A DNA stretch of 64,000 nucleotides from an uncultured Clostridia bacterium (lineage in GTDB: Bacteria > Bacillota > Clostridia > Oscillospirales > Ruminococcaceae), in assembly GCA_947625155.1 (NCBI GenBank), contig CANQNG010000004.1, positions 78,438 through 142,437 of the forward strand. The letters run 5' to 3'. A program made the position numbers and the translations under genes. The notes under the pieces were generated by a model. It saw nothing but the letters and a program-made list of their open reading frames with translations, had not been told where the DNA came from and ran no database searches. The first letter of the stretch is position 1, and each line of letters opens with the position of its first letter. This document shows, one piece after another, positions 7,853 to 17,513 of this stretch.

Positions 7853-9949
7853 TTACGGCGTTTCCTTTTTCTGCTTCAGTTTCCGGAGCAGCGTTCCCAT
7901 GTCAATGGGTTTGGCAATGAAATCATCCATGCCGCTTTCCAGTGCCTTGTCCCGATCCTCGGCAAAGGAATTGGCTGTGCAGGCAAAGATGCGGACGGTG
8001 GCTGCATCCGGGCGGTTCAGGGCACGGATCGCCTTGGTCGTTTCAAAGCCGTCCATTTCCGGCATCCGCAGATCCATCAAAATGACCCCGTACGTGCCCG
8101 GTGCGGACTCGATGAACGTCCGGAGCACGATCTTCCCGTTCTCCGCAAGCGTTACCTGAAAGCCCTCTCCGGTGAGCAGTTCCCGGATGATCTCCCCGTT
8201 CAGCTCGTTGTCCTCAGCGACCAGCACACGGGGGAGACTTTCTGTCTCCGCCGTTCCGTCGTAAAATTCCTGTTCCGGTCTTTGTGCCAGGTCCGCCTTA
8301 AAGGTAAAGGTAAAGGTGCTGCCCTTTCCTTTCTGGCTGACGCAGGTCAGGTCGCCGCCCATCAGCCTTGCCAGCCGCCGGCTGATAGAAAGCCCCAGTC
8401 CCGTCCCCTGATCGCCCTTAGAGACGGTATCTGCTTCCTGTGAAAAGATCTGAAAGAGCTGCTTCTGGAAGGCTTCGCTCATGCCCCGTCCCGTATCGGT
8501 CACGGTGACGGTCGTCAGTACCCTGCCCTGTTCCTCCATGGTCTGTGCGGCGGTCATCGTGATGCTGCCGCCCTTCGGGGTGAATTTCCGGGCATTGTCC
8601 AGCAGATTCAGCAGCACCTGCTGGATGCGCACCGCATCTCCTGTCACATACGGATAGGGCAGATCTGTCTGCGCTGTGTAATGCAGCCCTTTTTCCGCCA
8701 TGGCATTGCTCTCGATCGAGCTGACGGTCTCTGTGACGAACGACAAGTCGATCGGCTGCAGCTCCAGCGCCAGACTCTGCGCTTCCAGCTTAGAGGAATC
8801 CAGAATATCATTGATCAGTGACAGCAGGTATTTTGCCGTTTCGGAGGACTGGCGGAGGTATTCCTCCAGCTTTCCCCGTTCGTCGAGCTTTTGGGTCATC
8901 AGGTGGTTCAGCCCGATCAGTCCGTTCAGCGGTGTGCGGATCTCGTGGCTCATGGTGGAGAGGAACTCTCCCTTTGCCCGTGCATCTGCTTGGCTCTGCG
9001 CTGCCCGCAGACGCTGCCGCATCAGCAGGCAGACCAGCACGATGATCAGCAGGAACGACACGATGAAAATGCCGACAGCATAGCGGTAGCGGTTCAGGAA
9101 ATCTTCCAGCTCGTACTCATACTGATTCTCCATGACCCCCTGAATGACATAGCTGCCCTGTTCGTCCTCTCCCATGCAGGCGATCGCCTTGTCCAGAATG
9201 GAGATCAGGACTGTTCCCTCTTCCTGCGGCATACTTTCCGTACCGCCGTAATCTACCACCGCAGAAAAGCAGTGCTGATCGTCCAGCCCCATGACCGGGA
9301 TGACCTGCAATTTCTCATATTTCGGCTTGGAAAGCCAGTATTCCACAACGAACTGATTCTGTATCATCAGATCTGCATTTCCGGCATTGACGGCATCAAA
9401 GCAGTCCGAGATAGAGGCATAGTCCTTTAACTGAAAGCTTGGGAACGTCCTTGCCAGCACCTTTTTGAGCGTCTGCGAACCCGTGGAGACAGCGACTGAC
9501 CAGTTGCCGCTGTAGCTGAACTGCATGCCCTCTTTGGCGACAATGACCTTGCGGCTGGACAGGTAGGGTCCGCTGATGAGGATGCCGTTAGCCTTCTTGT
9601 TCTCCTCGTTGTATTCCACGCTCGTCACCAGATCGTAGCCGCTGCTTGTCAGGTAGTCATACGTCACATCCCCCGCCGGGAGCGGGGCATATTCAAACGT
9701 CAGCCCGGAAAGCTCACTGACCCTGTCCAAAATATACCGGGAAATGCCCGCAAATTCCCCGTTTTCATCGGTAAAGGAAACGGGGATGCGGTCCTGTACA
9801 AATCCCACTTTCAGCGTGGGATGTTCCGCAATATAGGCTTTCTCCTCTTCGGTGAGGACAATGGCGCTGTCTGCTGCCGCTGCAGGCAGGGCAGCACTGG
9901 TCAGCAGGGCGATCCCTGCGGCAAGCCATAAACAGATCCATCTGCGCAC
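7853..9949 (-). CDS. hybrid sensor histidine kinase with N-terminal periplasmic SBP_bac_3-like domain and C-terminal receiver
   Basis: Signal peptide + LKVGFVQDRIPVSFTDENGEFAGISRYIL; TM; STMSHEIRTPLNGLIG (HisKA); GTGLGLSISRRLA; VLVAEDNELN...ILMDLRMPEMDGFE (REC). Confidence 0.9.
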   Translation of the reverse strand: MRRWICLWLAAGIALLTSAALPAAAADSAIVLTEEEKAYIAEHPTLKVGFVQDRIPVSFTDENGEFAGISRYILDRVSELSGLTFEYAPLPAGDVTYDYLTSSGYDLVTSVEYNEENKKANGILISGPYLSSRKVIVAKEGMQFSYSGNWSVAVSTGSQTLKKVLARTFPSFQLKDYASISDCFDAVNAGNADLMIQNQFVVEYWLSKPKYEKLQVIPVMGLDDQHCFSAVVDYGGTESMPQEEGTVLISILDKAIACMGEDEQGSYVIQGVMENQYEYELEDFLNRYRYAVGIFIVSFLLIIVLVCLLMRQRLRAAQSQADARAKGEFLSTMSHEIRTPLNGLIGLNHLMTQKLDERGKLEEYLRQSSETAKYLLSLINDILDSSKLEAQSLALELQPIDLSFVTETVSSIESNAMAEKGLHYTAQTDLPYPYVTGDAVRIQQVLLNLLDNARKFTPKGGSITMTAAQTMEEQGRVLTTVTVTDTGRGMSEAFQKQLFQIFSQEADTVSKGDQGTGLGLSISRRLARLMGGDLTCVSQKGKGSTFTFTFKADLAQRPEQEFYDGTAETESLPRVLVAEDNELNGEIIRELLTGEGFQVTLAENGKIVLRTFIESAPGTYGVILMDLRMPEMDGFETTKAIRALNRPDAATVRIFACTANSFAEDRDKALESGMDDFIAKPIDMGTLLRKLKQKKETP

Positions 9950-10196
9950 TGTGATGTACCTCCTGTGGATTTTATGTGTACGAACTGTGCTTTTTTTATT
10001 ATAGCACGTTTCTGTTGAAAAATCAAGAGGGCAGCGTGCATTGCGCCCACTTGCCCGATCGCTACATTAAAAATCAAACAAACCGCACGTTCTTTCTTTG
10101 CCGGATCCTTAGGACAGTAGCGGTAAAGAAGTTTTTAAGGAAACAAGGTTAAGACCGATACAGCAAGCTAAATAATTACCGAAAGGACAGCTTACA

Positions 10197-10436
10197 ATGA
10201 TTGATGAGTTTTATAACTACCGCCAGAGTAATATGCCTACCGTTGAGTTTTCTGCGGAGTGGAGCAAGCTCTGCATACCGTTTGAGGAGTCGCTGACCGA
10301 AGAACAGCTTATTACATTCCACAAGCTCCTCGACATTCAGAGTGCAACCTCGGCTGATGAGTCAAGAACAGCTTACAAGACAGGATTCAAGGATGGGGTG
10401 GCTATGATGGTTGAGGTGCAGATTCCAGCAACTTAA
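10197..10436 (+). CDS. small hypothetical protein
   Basis: 79-aa ORF with GAAAGGACAG RBS-like sequence. Confidence 0.6.
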   Translation: MIDEFYNYRQSNMPTVEFSAEWSKLCIPFEESLTEEQLITFHKLLDIQSATSADESRTAYKTGFKDGVAMMVEVQIPAT

Positions 10437-10608
10437 CAGAAATTTGAATAGCAGACTTTGTGTATAATAATCAAGGGCATTGTACTCGACAGAGTATGAT
10501 GCCTTCTTCTTATTTTGTAAACAATTGCGTATGTATGTGCAACACAGACAAACCACAACATATTTTCAACAAGTTATTTAGTTACAAGGTAGAAAACAAG
10601 TAAAACTA

Positions 10609-10637
10609 TTGACAAGTAAACTCGGTAATGATATAAT
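10609..10637 (+). promoter_or_regulatory. sigma-A-type promoter
   Basis: TTGACA-17 nt-TATAAT. Confidence 0.8.
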
Positions 10638-10683
10638 ATAATCACGCCAATAAAACTTGGCAAAACTATTTGGAGGTTTTATT

Positions 10684-10995
10684 ATGAACAAGGAAGAAAT
10701 ACTGGAGAAAAGCCGACAGGAGAATCGGAGCGGAGATGAAAGGGAACTTCAAGTCAAAGATAAATCAATGATGTGGTCATATATTGTTATGGTTTTGATG
10801 GCTACGATATTTACGATCATTCGTTCAGAGCAAGGATTACCAATGATGGATTTATCTGCCACTGTTTGTGCTTCCGTATGTGCAGCTATGACATACCGCT
10901 TTATAAAGGCAAAAGACAAAAGACATCTGGTCATTGCAGTAATAACATTGATTGTTGCGGTAATGGCGACGATAAGATTTTTCATGGGGCACTAA
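10684..10995 (+). CDS. small two-TM protein (DUF6442-like)
   Basis: MNKEEILEKSRQENRSGDERELQVKDKSMMWSYIVMVLMATIFTIIR; GGAGG RBS. Confidence 0.7.
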   Translation: MNKEEILEKSRQENRSGDERELQVKDKSMMWSYIVMVLMATIFTIIRSEQGLPMMDLSATVCASVCAAMTYRFIKAKDKRHLVIAVITLIVAVMATIRFFMGH

Positions 10996-10998
10996 ACT

Positions 10999-11205
10999 AT
11001 GAATGATTCACTTGAACTAAAAAATAACATTAAAGAAGTGCGTACAGAAAAGAAACTATCACAATCTGCGTTAGCAAATTTAGTAGGTGTATCACGTAAT
11101 ACCATAAGTTCGATTGAAACAGGACAGTTTAATCCTACAGCAAAATTAGCTTTACTATTATGCATTGCATTGGATAAAAAGTTTGAAGAACTGTTTTACT
11201 TTTAA
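10999..11205 (+). CDS. HTH XRE-family transcriptional regulator
   Basis: NNIKEVRTEKKLSQSALANLVGVSRNTISSIETGQFNPTAKLAL. Confidence 0.9.
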   Translation: MNDSLELKNNIKEVRTEKKLSQSALANLVGVSRNTISSIETGQFNPTAKLALLLCIALDKKFEELFYF

Positions 11206-11344
11206 AAAATGGAATCTCTAAAATTCCTATTTATCTTAGCCTACTGGTGCACCCGTTTTCCGTTCCGCATAAGTCATAATCAGAATTGTGGAGCATACCA
11301 CAACAGGCACAAACCCTATTGAAACTGAATAACCACAAGCTCTC

Positions 11345-12022
11345 GGCAAGCTGCGGGTGGACGGCGAAAGTCTCCGGGAGATCCTTCGCCTCGGGCTGCC
11401 GGCTGGTATTCAGGGCATGGTCTTTTCGCTGGCGAATATCTGCGTACAGTCGGCGATCAATTCCCTCGGCACGGATATTTTAGCGGCTTCCTCGGCAGCA
11501 TACAACCTCGAAGCCTTCACCTACTGCATCATCAATTCATTCGGGCAAGCGTGTACGACAATGGTCGGGCAGAACTGCGGTGCAGGAAAGATCGGCCGCT
11601 GCCGAAAGGCACTCGGCATCTCGCTGCTGTCGGGCGGGTTGAGTTTCGGGACAGTTGCCGTGCTGATACTGCTCTTTTCACATCCGCTGCTGATGCTGTT
11701 CATGAAAAAGGAAGATTCGGCAGCGGTCATGGACTACAGCCTGATCCGGCTGCATTATATTTTCTTTGCGCACATCTTCTCCCTGTTCGTTGAGGTGCTT
11801 TCGGGGTATCTGCGGGGATTCGGGATGAGTGCTGTTCCGGCAGTCTGCTCGCTTGTTTTCATCTGCGGCACACGCATTGTGTGGGTCTATGAAGTATTCC
11901 CGAAACTGCACAGCTTTGCCGGGCTGATGACGGTGTACCCGGTCAGTCTCGGCATTACGGCGCTCGTGATCGCAGCCGCCTGCTTCCTGTTCCGGAAACA
12001 GCCCGTTGCTGTGCGTACCTAA
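11345..12022 (+). pseudogene. C-terminal half of a MATE-family efflux transporter (5' truncated)
   Basis: GESLREILRLGLPAGIQGMVFSLANICVQSAINSLG typical of the second MATE half; no N-terminal half or convincing RBS upstream. Confidence 0.7.
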
Positions 12023-12023
12023 G

Positions 12024-12953
12024 TTACTGGATACAAACCGCCTGCTGCCCGAATGCTATGTAACGCTGCTTTAGCGTTTCCCGGTCATAAGCGATATTTC
12101 CCACGATCGGGTCGGCGACGAAAAGTTCTCCCGTGCTCTCGTCATATCCGGTCAGGACGACACAATGTTCATAGGCGAGCCATTGCAGCGTTTCGCCGGA
12201 CGGGGTCTTCCAGATCGTGGTGAGTTTGGGTTCGTGCAGGTCTTTGCTGGTGATCCAGATCAGCACAGGCATATCCTTGTCGATATAGTCCCGCAGCAAA
12301 GTGTTCAAGTCCGTTCCGGTGAGGTCATATGCCGCCTGCTGTGCGCCGATCTCTGTCAGGTAGGCATTGGCGGTCGTGACGATGCAGGGCGCATAGCAGC
12401 CGTAGGCGTTTGGCTGTTCCGGGTCTCCGGCAAAGGTCGTCCGGAGATCCGCCCCGTAAAGCTGACCGTCCACAGTGTAAAAATCGAGCTTTGGCAGGTA
12501 GTTCCTCGCCATTGTCAGCTTCTCCGCCGGATAGCCGAGGTAGTTGAGCAGAATGGTCAGCGACACGACTTCGCAGCCTGTGGGGAGTTCCGGCTCTTGC
12601 AGGATACATTCCACCGGAATGGCTTTGCGGCGTGGTTCGGGAACACTGATCGTGTAACCGTTCAGGGCAGCTTTCATCAGCGCCAAGTCAAACACATCTG
12701 CCGTTCCGTCCTTGTTCACGTCCGGTCCTGCCCCGTCCGCAAGCCCGCAGTCCGGAACGTTCAGCAGCCATTTCTGGAACAGCTTGACATCAAATGACGA
12801 AAAGATACTGTCCCCATTGACATCGCCGGACACAGCAGACGAAGGCAGCGTCCTGATCCCGGAAAGGCTCAATACTATGGCAGTCAGAAATGCTAAGGGT
12901 CTTTTTTCATAAATAAACTCCTTTTGTGGCAAGACACCACTATTTGCCCCCAA
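12024..12953 (-). CDS. secreted dockerin type I + C39-like (peptidase_C39_2) protein; start region frameshifted
   Basis: SGDVNGDSIFSSFDVKLFQKWLL...GPDVNKDGTADVFDLALMKAALNG dockerin duplicate; LPTGCEVVSLTILLNYLGYP and EHCVVLTGYDE. Canonical RBS/ATG at 12910 is out of frame. Confidence 0.75.
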   Translation of the reverse strand: MGANSGVLPQKEFIYEKRPLAFLTAIVLSLSGIRTLPSSAVSGDVNGDSIFSSFDVKLFQKWLLNVPDCGLADGAGPDVNKDGTADVFDLALMKAALNGYTISVPEPRRKAIPVECILQEPELPTGCEVVSLTILLNYLGYPAEKLTMARNYLPKLDFYTVDGQLYGADLRTTFAGDPEQPNAYGCYAPCIVTTANAYLTEIGAQQAAYDLTGTDLNTLLRDYIDKDMPVLIWITSKDLHEPKLTTIWKTPSGETLQWLAYEHCVVLTGYDESTGELFVADPIVGNIAYDRETLKQRYIAFGQQAVCIQ

Positions 12954-13115
12954 GGGCAGCGTGACGCTGCACCCGTTGTGCCTCCCAATGCCGGGCTATG
13001 CCCGGCAAAGGTCGGCTTGCCCGGTTGATAGCGCAAGTAGGGGGGTGCAGGGGGGGATCCCCCTGCAATATAGCCCCCTTCCCCTTGGGGAAGGGGGTTG
13101 GGGGATGGGGCAGCG
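12950..13115. repeat. composite intergenic palindromic repeat, copy 2
   Basis: GGCAGCGTGACGCTGCACCCGTTGTGCCTCCCAATGCCGGGC-TAT-GCCCGGCAAAGGTCGGCTTGC (core 12984-13011) + GGGGGTGCAGGGGGGGATCCCCCTGCA + CCCCCTTCCCC. Confidence 0.85.
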
Positions 13116-13121
13116 TAATGC

Positions 13122-13150
13122 TTGACACGGCAAAAAAATTATGCTATAAT
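13122..13150 (+). promoter_or_regulatory. sigma-A-type promoter
   Basis: TTGACA-17 nt-TATAAT. Confidence 0.8.
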
Positions 13151-13206
13151 AAGATCAGAACGATCCCGGGCATGCCCGGCTATTTTACATAACGGAGGGT
13201 CTGTAG

Positions 13207-14133
13207 ATGAAACGACTGGTAACAAGAAGCGATTTTGACGGACTGGTGTGCGCCATGCTGCTCAAAGAACTGAATATCATTGACGAGATCAAGTTCGTTC
13301 ACCCCAAGGACGTACAGGACGGCAAGGTGGAGCTTTCCGAAAACGACATCACCACCAACCTGCCGTTTGACCCACGGGTGGGACTTGCTTTCGATCACCA
13401 CGAGAGCGAACTGCTCCGCAACAATGCAGCCGCTTACAAGGATAAGTACATCATCGACGGCAGTGCCAGATCCGCTGCCCGTGTCGTCTATCGCTATTAC
13501 GGCGGTGCGGACACGTTCCAGCGAGTTTCCACAGAGATCATGGAAGCTGTGGATAAGGGCGACAGTGCCGATTTTACGGAAGAGGAGATCTTGCATCCGA
13601 CTGGCTGGGTGCTGATGAATTTCCTGATGGATGCACGCACCGGACTGGGCAGATTCCGCAATTTCCGCATTTCCAACTATGACCTGATGATGGAACTGAT
13701 CACGTTCTGCGTGGATCACAGCATCGATGAGGTGCTGGAACTGCCGGATGTCAAGGAGCGTGTGGATCTCTATTTTGAACAGCAGGAACTGTTCAAGGCG
13801 CAGTTGGAGCGCATCACCCGCATTGACGGCAAGGTAGCAGTCATCGACCTGCGGAATGAGGAAACGATCTACGCCGGCAACCGCTTCATGGTCTATGCCA
13901 TGCACCCAGAAACGGAACTGTCCGTCCATGTGGCATGGGGTTTCCGCAAGCAGAACACGGCGGTCATGATCGGCAAGTCCATCATCAACCGCAATTCCAA
14001 ATTCAACATCGGCGCACTTTGTCTCGAATACGGCGGCGGCGGTCATGCCAATGCCGGCACTTGTCAGCTCGACAACGACAAGGTAGATGCCGTCCTGCCT
14101 GTCATTTTAGATAAGCTCAATGACAGGGTCTGA
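13207..14133 (+). CDS. DHH-family phosphoesterase
   Basis: LVTRSDFDGLVCAMLL, FDHHESE, GGGGHANAGTCQ motifs. Confidence 0.85.
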   Translation: MKRLVTRSDFDGLVCAMLLKELNIIDEIKFVHPKDVQDGKVELSENDITTNLPFDPRVGLAFDHHESELLRNNAAAYKDKYIIDGSARSAARVVYRYYGGADTFQRVSTEIMEAVDKGDSADFTEEEILHPTGWVLMNFLMDARTGLGRFRNFRISNYDLMMELITFCVDHSIDEVLELPDVKERVDLYFEQQELFKAQLERITRIDGKVAVIDLRNEETIYAGNRFMVYAMHPETELSVHVAWGFRKQNTAVMIGKSIINRNSKFNIGALCLEYGGGGHANAGTCQLDNDKVDAVLPVILDKLNDRV

Positions 14134-14151
14134 ACCTATCACAGCAGGGAA

Positions 14152-14188
14152 GAAGCCTTTTTCTGTAGCAGAGAAGGCTTCTTTTTTT
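14152..14188. terminator. Rho-independent terminator
   Basis: AGAAGCC-tttttctgtagcagaga-AGGCTTCTTTTTTTG. Confidence 0.7.
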
Positions 14189-14195
14189 GCCGCTG

Positions 14196-14663
14196 TCAGC
14201 TCCGGAACGCCCAGAGCTTGTTCAGCACGAAATTCAGGGGTACGCTGATGATCAGGTTGATCAGCGGTGCGATCATCTTCGATACCCCCAGATAGATCCA
14301 CAGACTGGACAGCAGGTTGGTCAGGATAATGCCCGTAAAGCCGTAGGAGATATAGGTCTTTAAGAGCGCTTTCCAGTGGCTGCGCTGTTTGCCGGCTTCG
14401 GGGGTAAAGACAAATTTGTTGTTCCAGTAATACGACCACAGCACGCTCAGGAAAAAGGCGACCAGATTCCCGGCGATATAGTCCCACCAGAGTGCATAGG
14501 GCTTCAGGGCAAGCAGGACAAGCACATTCAGCACATAGCTGATGACGGTATTGCTCACGCCGACTGATCCGAATTTCACGAACTGCACCAGCGATCCCAG
14601 CACCTTTTCGGAAAGGGAAAGATGCAGCACGGCACAGACTTTCCGGCAGATATTTTCGATCAT
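14196..14663 (-). CDS. GtrA family membrane protein (putative undecaprenyl-phosphate-sugar flippase)
   Basis: LVQFVKFGSVGVSNTVISYVLN...YYWNNKFVF; four TM helices. Confidence 0.85.
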   Translation of the reverse strand: MIENICRKVCAVLHLSLSEKVLGSLVQFVKFGSVGVSNTVISYVLNVLVLLALKPYALWWDYIAGNLVAFFLSVLWSYYWNNKFVFTPEAGKQRSHWKALLKTYISYGFTGIILTNLLSSLWIYLGVSKMIAPLINLIISVPLNFVLNKLWAFRS

Positions 14664-14667
14664 TCTC

Positions 14668-16437
14668 TCACGTCCCTGCTTGCTGTGATATGCTTTCGTC
14701 CAACGGATAGTAATACAGCCACCCGTCCTCGGACACAATGGGTGTCAGCCCCAGTGTCTCGGTATAGTAGGCATTGACGGCAGCGCCGCCGTCCGCAAAG
14801 CCCTTTGTGTCGATATACACGCCTGTGAACCCGGCATCCAGAATGCCCCGCAGAAAGGCTTCGCTCATGCCCTCGTCAATGGCAAGCTGCTCCGCAGCCG
14901 GGTTTCTGCCCTTGACACCGCCATAACTCCAGCGCAGGGTGTCCGTATAGAGATAGCCAAGTGCGGGCTGGTAGTGCTCCATGCCATTGATCGGCGGTAC
15001 TTCGGGGAACTGCATGAAAGGCAGCTCATAGATCAGGGCATTTTCCCCGGCAGTTTCCTCGACCTGTGCAAAAAAACTTTGCAGGACAGCATCCGTCTGT
15101 TTGGCAGCAGCCTGCCAGTGCGTCGGATACCACGAAAATTCCGCATACCCCACACATACCGATACCGCCGCCATGACCGCACCGCCGATCGCCAAGCCTT
15201 TGCCTTTCAGTTTTGTAAAGAGGGCATCTAACACGATCGCCAGCACGCACAGGCTCAGGCAGGCGATCACCACGCTCGAACGGTTGACACAGCGTATCTC
15301 TGGCGTGATCAGCATGGAAAAGAGCATGGAAAAGCCGCCCGTGACACTGTACATCACCAGACAGAGAATACACAGCGAGAGCAAATTCAGCCTTTCCCGC
15401 TGCCGGGTATCTGCCGTCTTTCCTTTCTGCATGATGCGGAAAATGACCCACAGGCAGGCGATCAGGAAGCCCGCCGCTGCAAACAGCCCTAAAGCGGCAA
15501 ACTGGTTTTCATTGATGCTCATGCCGACTGCGCTGTAGTGCTGTGTGATCTTCGCCAGTATGCCGACCTTAGAATAGCCCGGCGGCAGGAGCATCTGAAT
15601 GATGCGCAGCGAAAGAATTTCTGTTTGCACCGGAGAACGCACGCCGGCAATGGTATTTTCGCCGTATTTCAGGGAATACAGGATCTTCGGGAGCAGTGAG
15701 ATGCCCACGCACAGCAGCACCGTATACAGCGGCACGGCTTCTTTCCACAGGCAGGAGAGCTTTTTGGTGCAGGCGAGTTTGTACAGGAAAGCGATCCCCA
15801 TGCAGAACAGCCCGAAAAAGGCGTAGTACACATTGGAGAACCCCAACAGCACGCAGCCGCCGTACAGGAGCAGCTTTTTCACACGAGAGAAGCGTTCCGG
15901 TGCGATGCCCCGGAACGGCTCTTCTGCGATCAGCAGGGCAGCCAGCACCGCAAGCGGCACTGTGTAATAATGCGAAAGCGTCATATGCCCCATGCCCCGG
16001 TAAAAATGGTAGGGCGTTACCGCATATGCCACCGACAGCAGCACCCGCAGGGGTGTTTTTTTCGTGAATTTCCCCATCAGCAGGTACATCGATGCCCCCG
16101 CCAGCGGATATGTCAGCAGGTACAGCAGATAAAACACCGTATTTGCTGAAAAAAACCGTGTCAGCAGCCATGTCTCCCCTGCCAGATCCAGATCCAGAAA
16201 CGGCACATCGATCAGTGCCGACCAGTCCGGTGCGCCCAGCCTGTCACAGAACCAGATGCCTTTCAGACCGTTTTCTGCAATGCTCCGGAACAGGGTCAGC
16301 AGCAGTATCCCGTCCCCAGAGAAATTTACCGGGACGTTCCAGTCCAGCTCCCATACCCGGAAAGAAAGACAAATGCTGCCAAGCGAGAGCATAATTGCCG
16401 CTGCCAGCCCTATCAGGCTGCCTGTTCGTTTCTGCAT
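14668..16437 (-). CDS. polytopic membrane protein, GT-C/YfhO-like (putative glycosyl transfer)
   Basis: About 12 hydrophobic segments, long C-terminal soluble domain; located between rfbG and gtrA. Confidence 0.6.
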   Translation of the reverse strand: MQKRTGSLIGLAAAIMLSLGSICLSFRVWELDWNVPVNFSGDGILLLTLFRSIAENGLKGIWFCDRLGAPDWSALIDVPFLDLDLAGETWLLTRFFSANTVFYLLYLLTYPLAGASMYLLMGKFTKKTPLRVLLSVAYAVTPYHFYRGMGHMTLSHYYTVPLAVLAALLIAEEPFRGIAPERFSRVKKLLLYGGCVLLGFSNVYYAFFGLFCMGIAFLYKLACTKKLSCLWKEAVPLYTVLLCVGISLLPKILYSLKYGENTIAGVRSPVQTEILSLRIIQMLLPPGYSKVGILAKITQHYSAVGMSINENQFAALGLFAAAGFLIACLWVIFRIMQKGKTADTRQRERLNLLSLCILCLVMYSVTGGFSMLFSMLITPEIRCVNRSSVVIACLSLCVLAIVLDALFTKLKGKGLAIGGAVMAAVSVCVGYAEFSWYPTHWQAAAKQTDAVLQSFFAQVEETAGENALIYELPFMQFPEVPPINGMEHYQPALGYLYTDTLRWSYGGVKGRNPAAEQLAIDEGMSEAFLRGILDAGFTGVYIDTKGFADGGAAVNAYYTETLGLTPIVSEDGWLYYYPLDESISQQAGT

Positions 16438-16441
16438 ATGC

Positions 16442-17512
16442 TTACCTCTCTGCTGCGCAGTCATGCAGGAAAGCTGCGGTCTGCCTGTCCATGCAGTCCC
16501 GTACACTGCCGCCCGCAAGGTATATCCTGCTGAATGCTACAATATTTTCGATCGCATCTTCCACGCCCCAGACGGGTCTCCAGCCGAATACGGACTTCGC
16601 TTTCGAGCAGTCCAGTTTGAGGAAAGACGCTTCATGCGGTCCGCCGGTGCTGACATTTTTCCACCGCACGGAAGTGCCGTTTGCCGCATTCCACTTGTCG
16701 CAGAAGAGTGTCACCAGTTCCCCGGTCGTCAGGCAGTCCTTGTCATCCGGTCCGATGTTGTAACACCCGGCAAGGCTTTTATCCGTGTACTGCCGTGCGG
16801 CGATCATCAGGTACGCATACACCGGCTCGAGAACGAACTGATAGGGGCGTGTCGAGGCAGGATTGCGCACGATGATCTCCTCCCCCTTCTGCACTGCCCG
16901 GATGCAGTCCGGAATGATCCTGTCCGCCGCAAAGTCGCCGCCGCCAATGACATTGCCTGCCCGGCAAGTGGTGATAGCGACCTGCCCGTCCGCAAAGAAC
17001 GAATCCCGGTAGCTGCTGGTCACCAGTTCCGAACAGGATTTGGAATTGGAATAGGGGTCAAAGCCGTTCAGTTCCTCGTTTTCCCGGTAGCCCCATGCCC
17101 ATTCCCGGTTCCGGTAGACTTTGTCGGTCGTGACATTCACCACGGAGACAACGGACGGACAGTGCCGGACTGCCTCCAGGAGATGCACCGTGCCCATGAC
17201 ATTCGTTTCATAGGTGTAGACGGGGTCTTGGTAGGATGTCCGGACAATGGGCTGTGCTGCCATGTGGATGACGATCTCCGGCTTTACCTCGTTCATGACC
17301 TGCTGCAAATGCGCAAGGTCACGGACATCGCCCTCTACGGACGGCATGTCCTTGTCCAGTCCGCACAGCGTGAACAGTGCCGGGTCTGTTGGCGGCTGCA
17401 GGGCATAACCTGTCACCTCTGCGCCTGCCTGCAATAAGAGCCGGCACATCCACGAGCCTTTGAATCCGGTATGCCCGGTGACGAGCACTTTTTTCCGGTC
17501 GTAAAATTTCAT
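16442..17512 (-). CDS. rfbG: CDP-glucose 4,6-dehydratase
   Basis: KKVLVTGHTGFKGSWMCRLLLQAGAEVTGYAL; NVMGTVHLLEAVR; TTDKVYRNREW. Confidence 0.9.
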   Translation of the reverse strand: MKFYDRKKVLVTGHTGFKGSWMCRLLLQAGAEVTGYALQPPTDPALFTLCGLDKDMPSVEGDVRDLAHLQQVMNEVKPEIVIHMAAQPIVRTSYQDPVYTYETNVMGTVHLLEAVRHCPSVVSVVNVTTDKVYRNREWAWGYRENEELNGFDPYSNSKSCSELVTSSYRDSFFADGQVAITTCRAGNVIGGGDFAADRIIPDCIRAVQKGEEIIVRNPASTRPYQFVLEPVYAYLMIAARQYTDKSLAGCYNIGPDDKDCLTTGELVTLFCDKWNAANGTSVRWKNVSTGGPHEASFLKLDCSKAKSVFGWRPVWGVEDAIENIVAFSRIYLAGGSVRDCMDRQTAAFLHDCAAER

Positions 17513-17513
17513 G

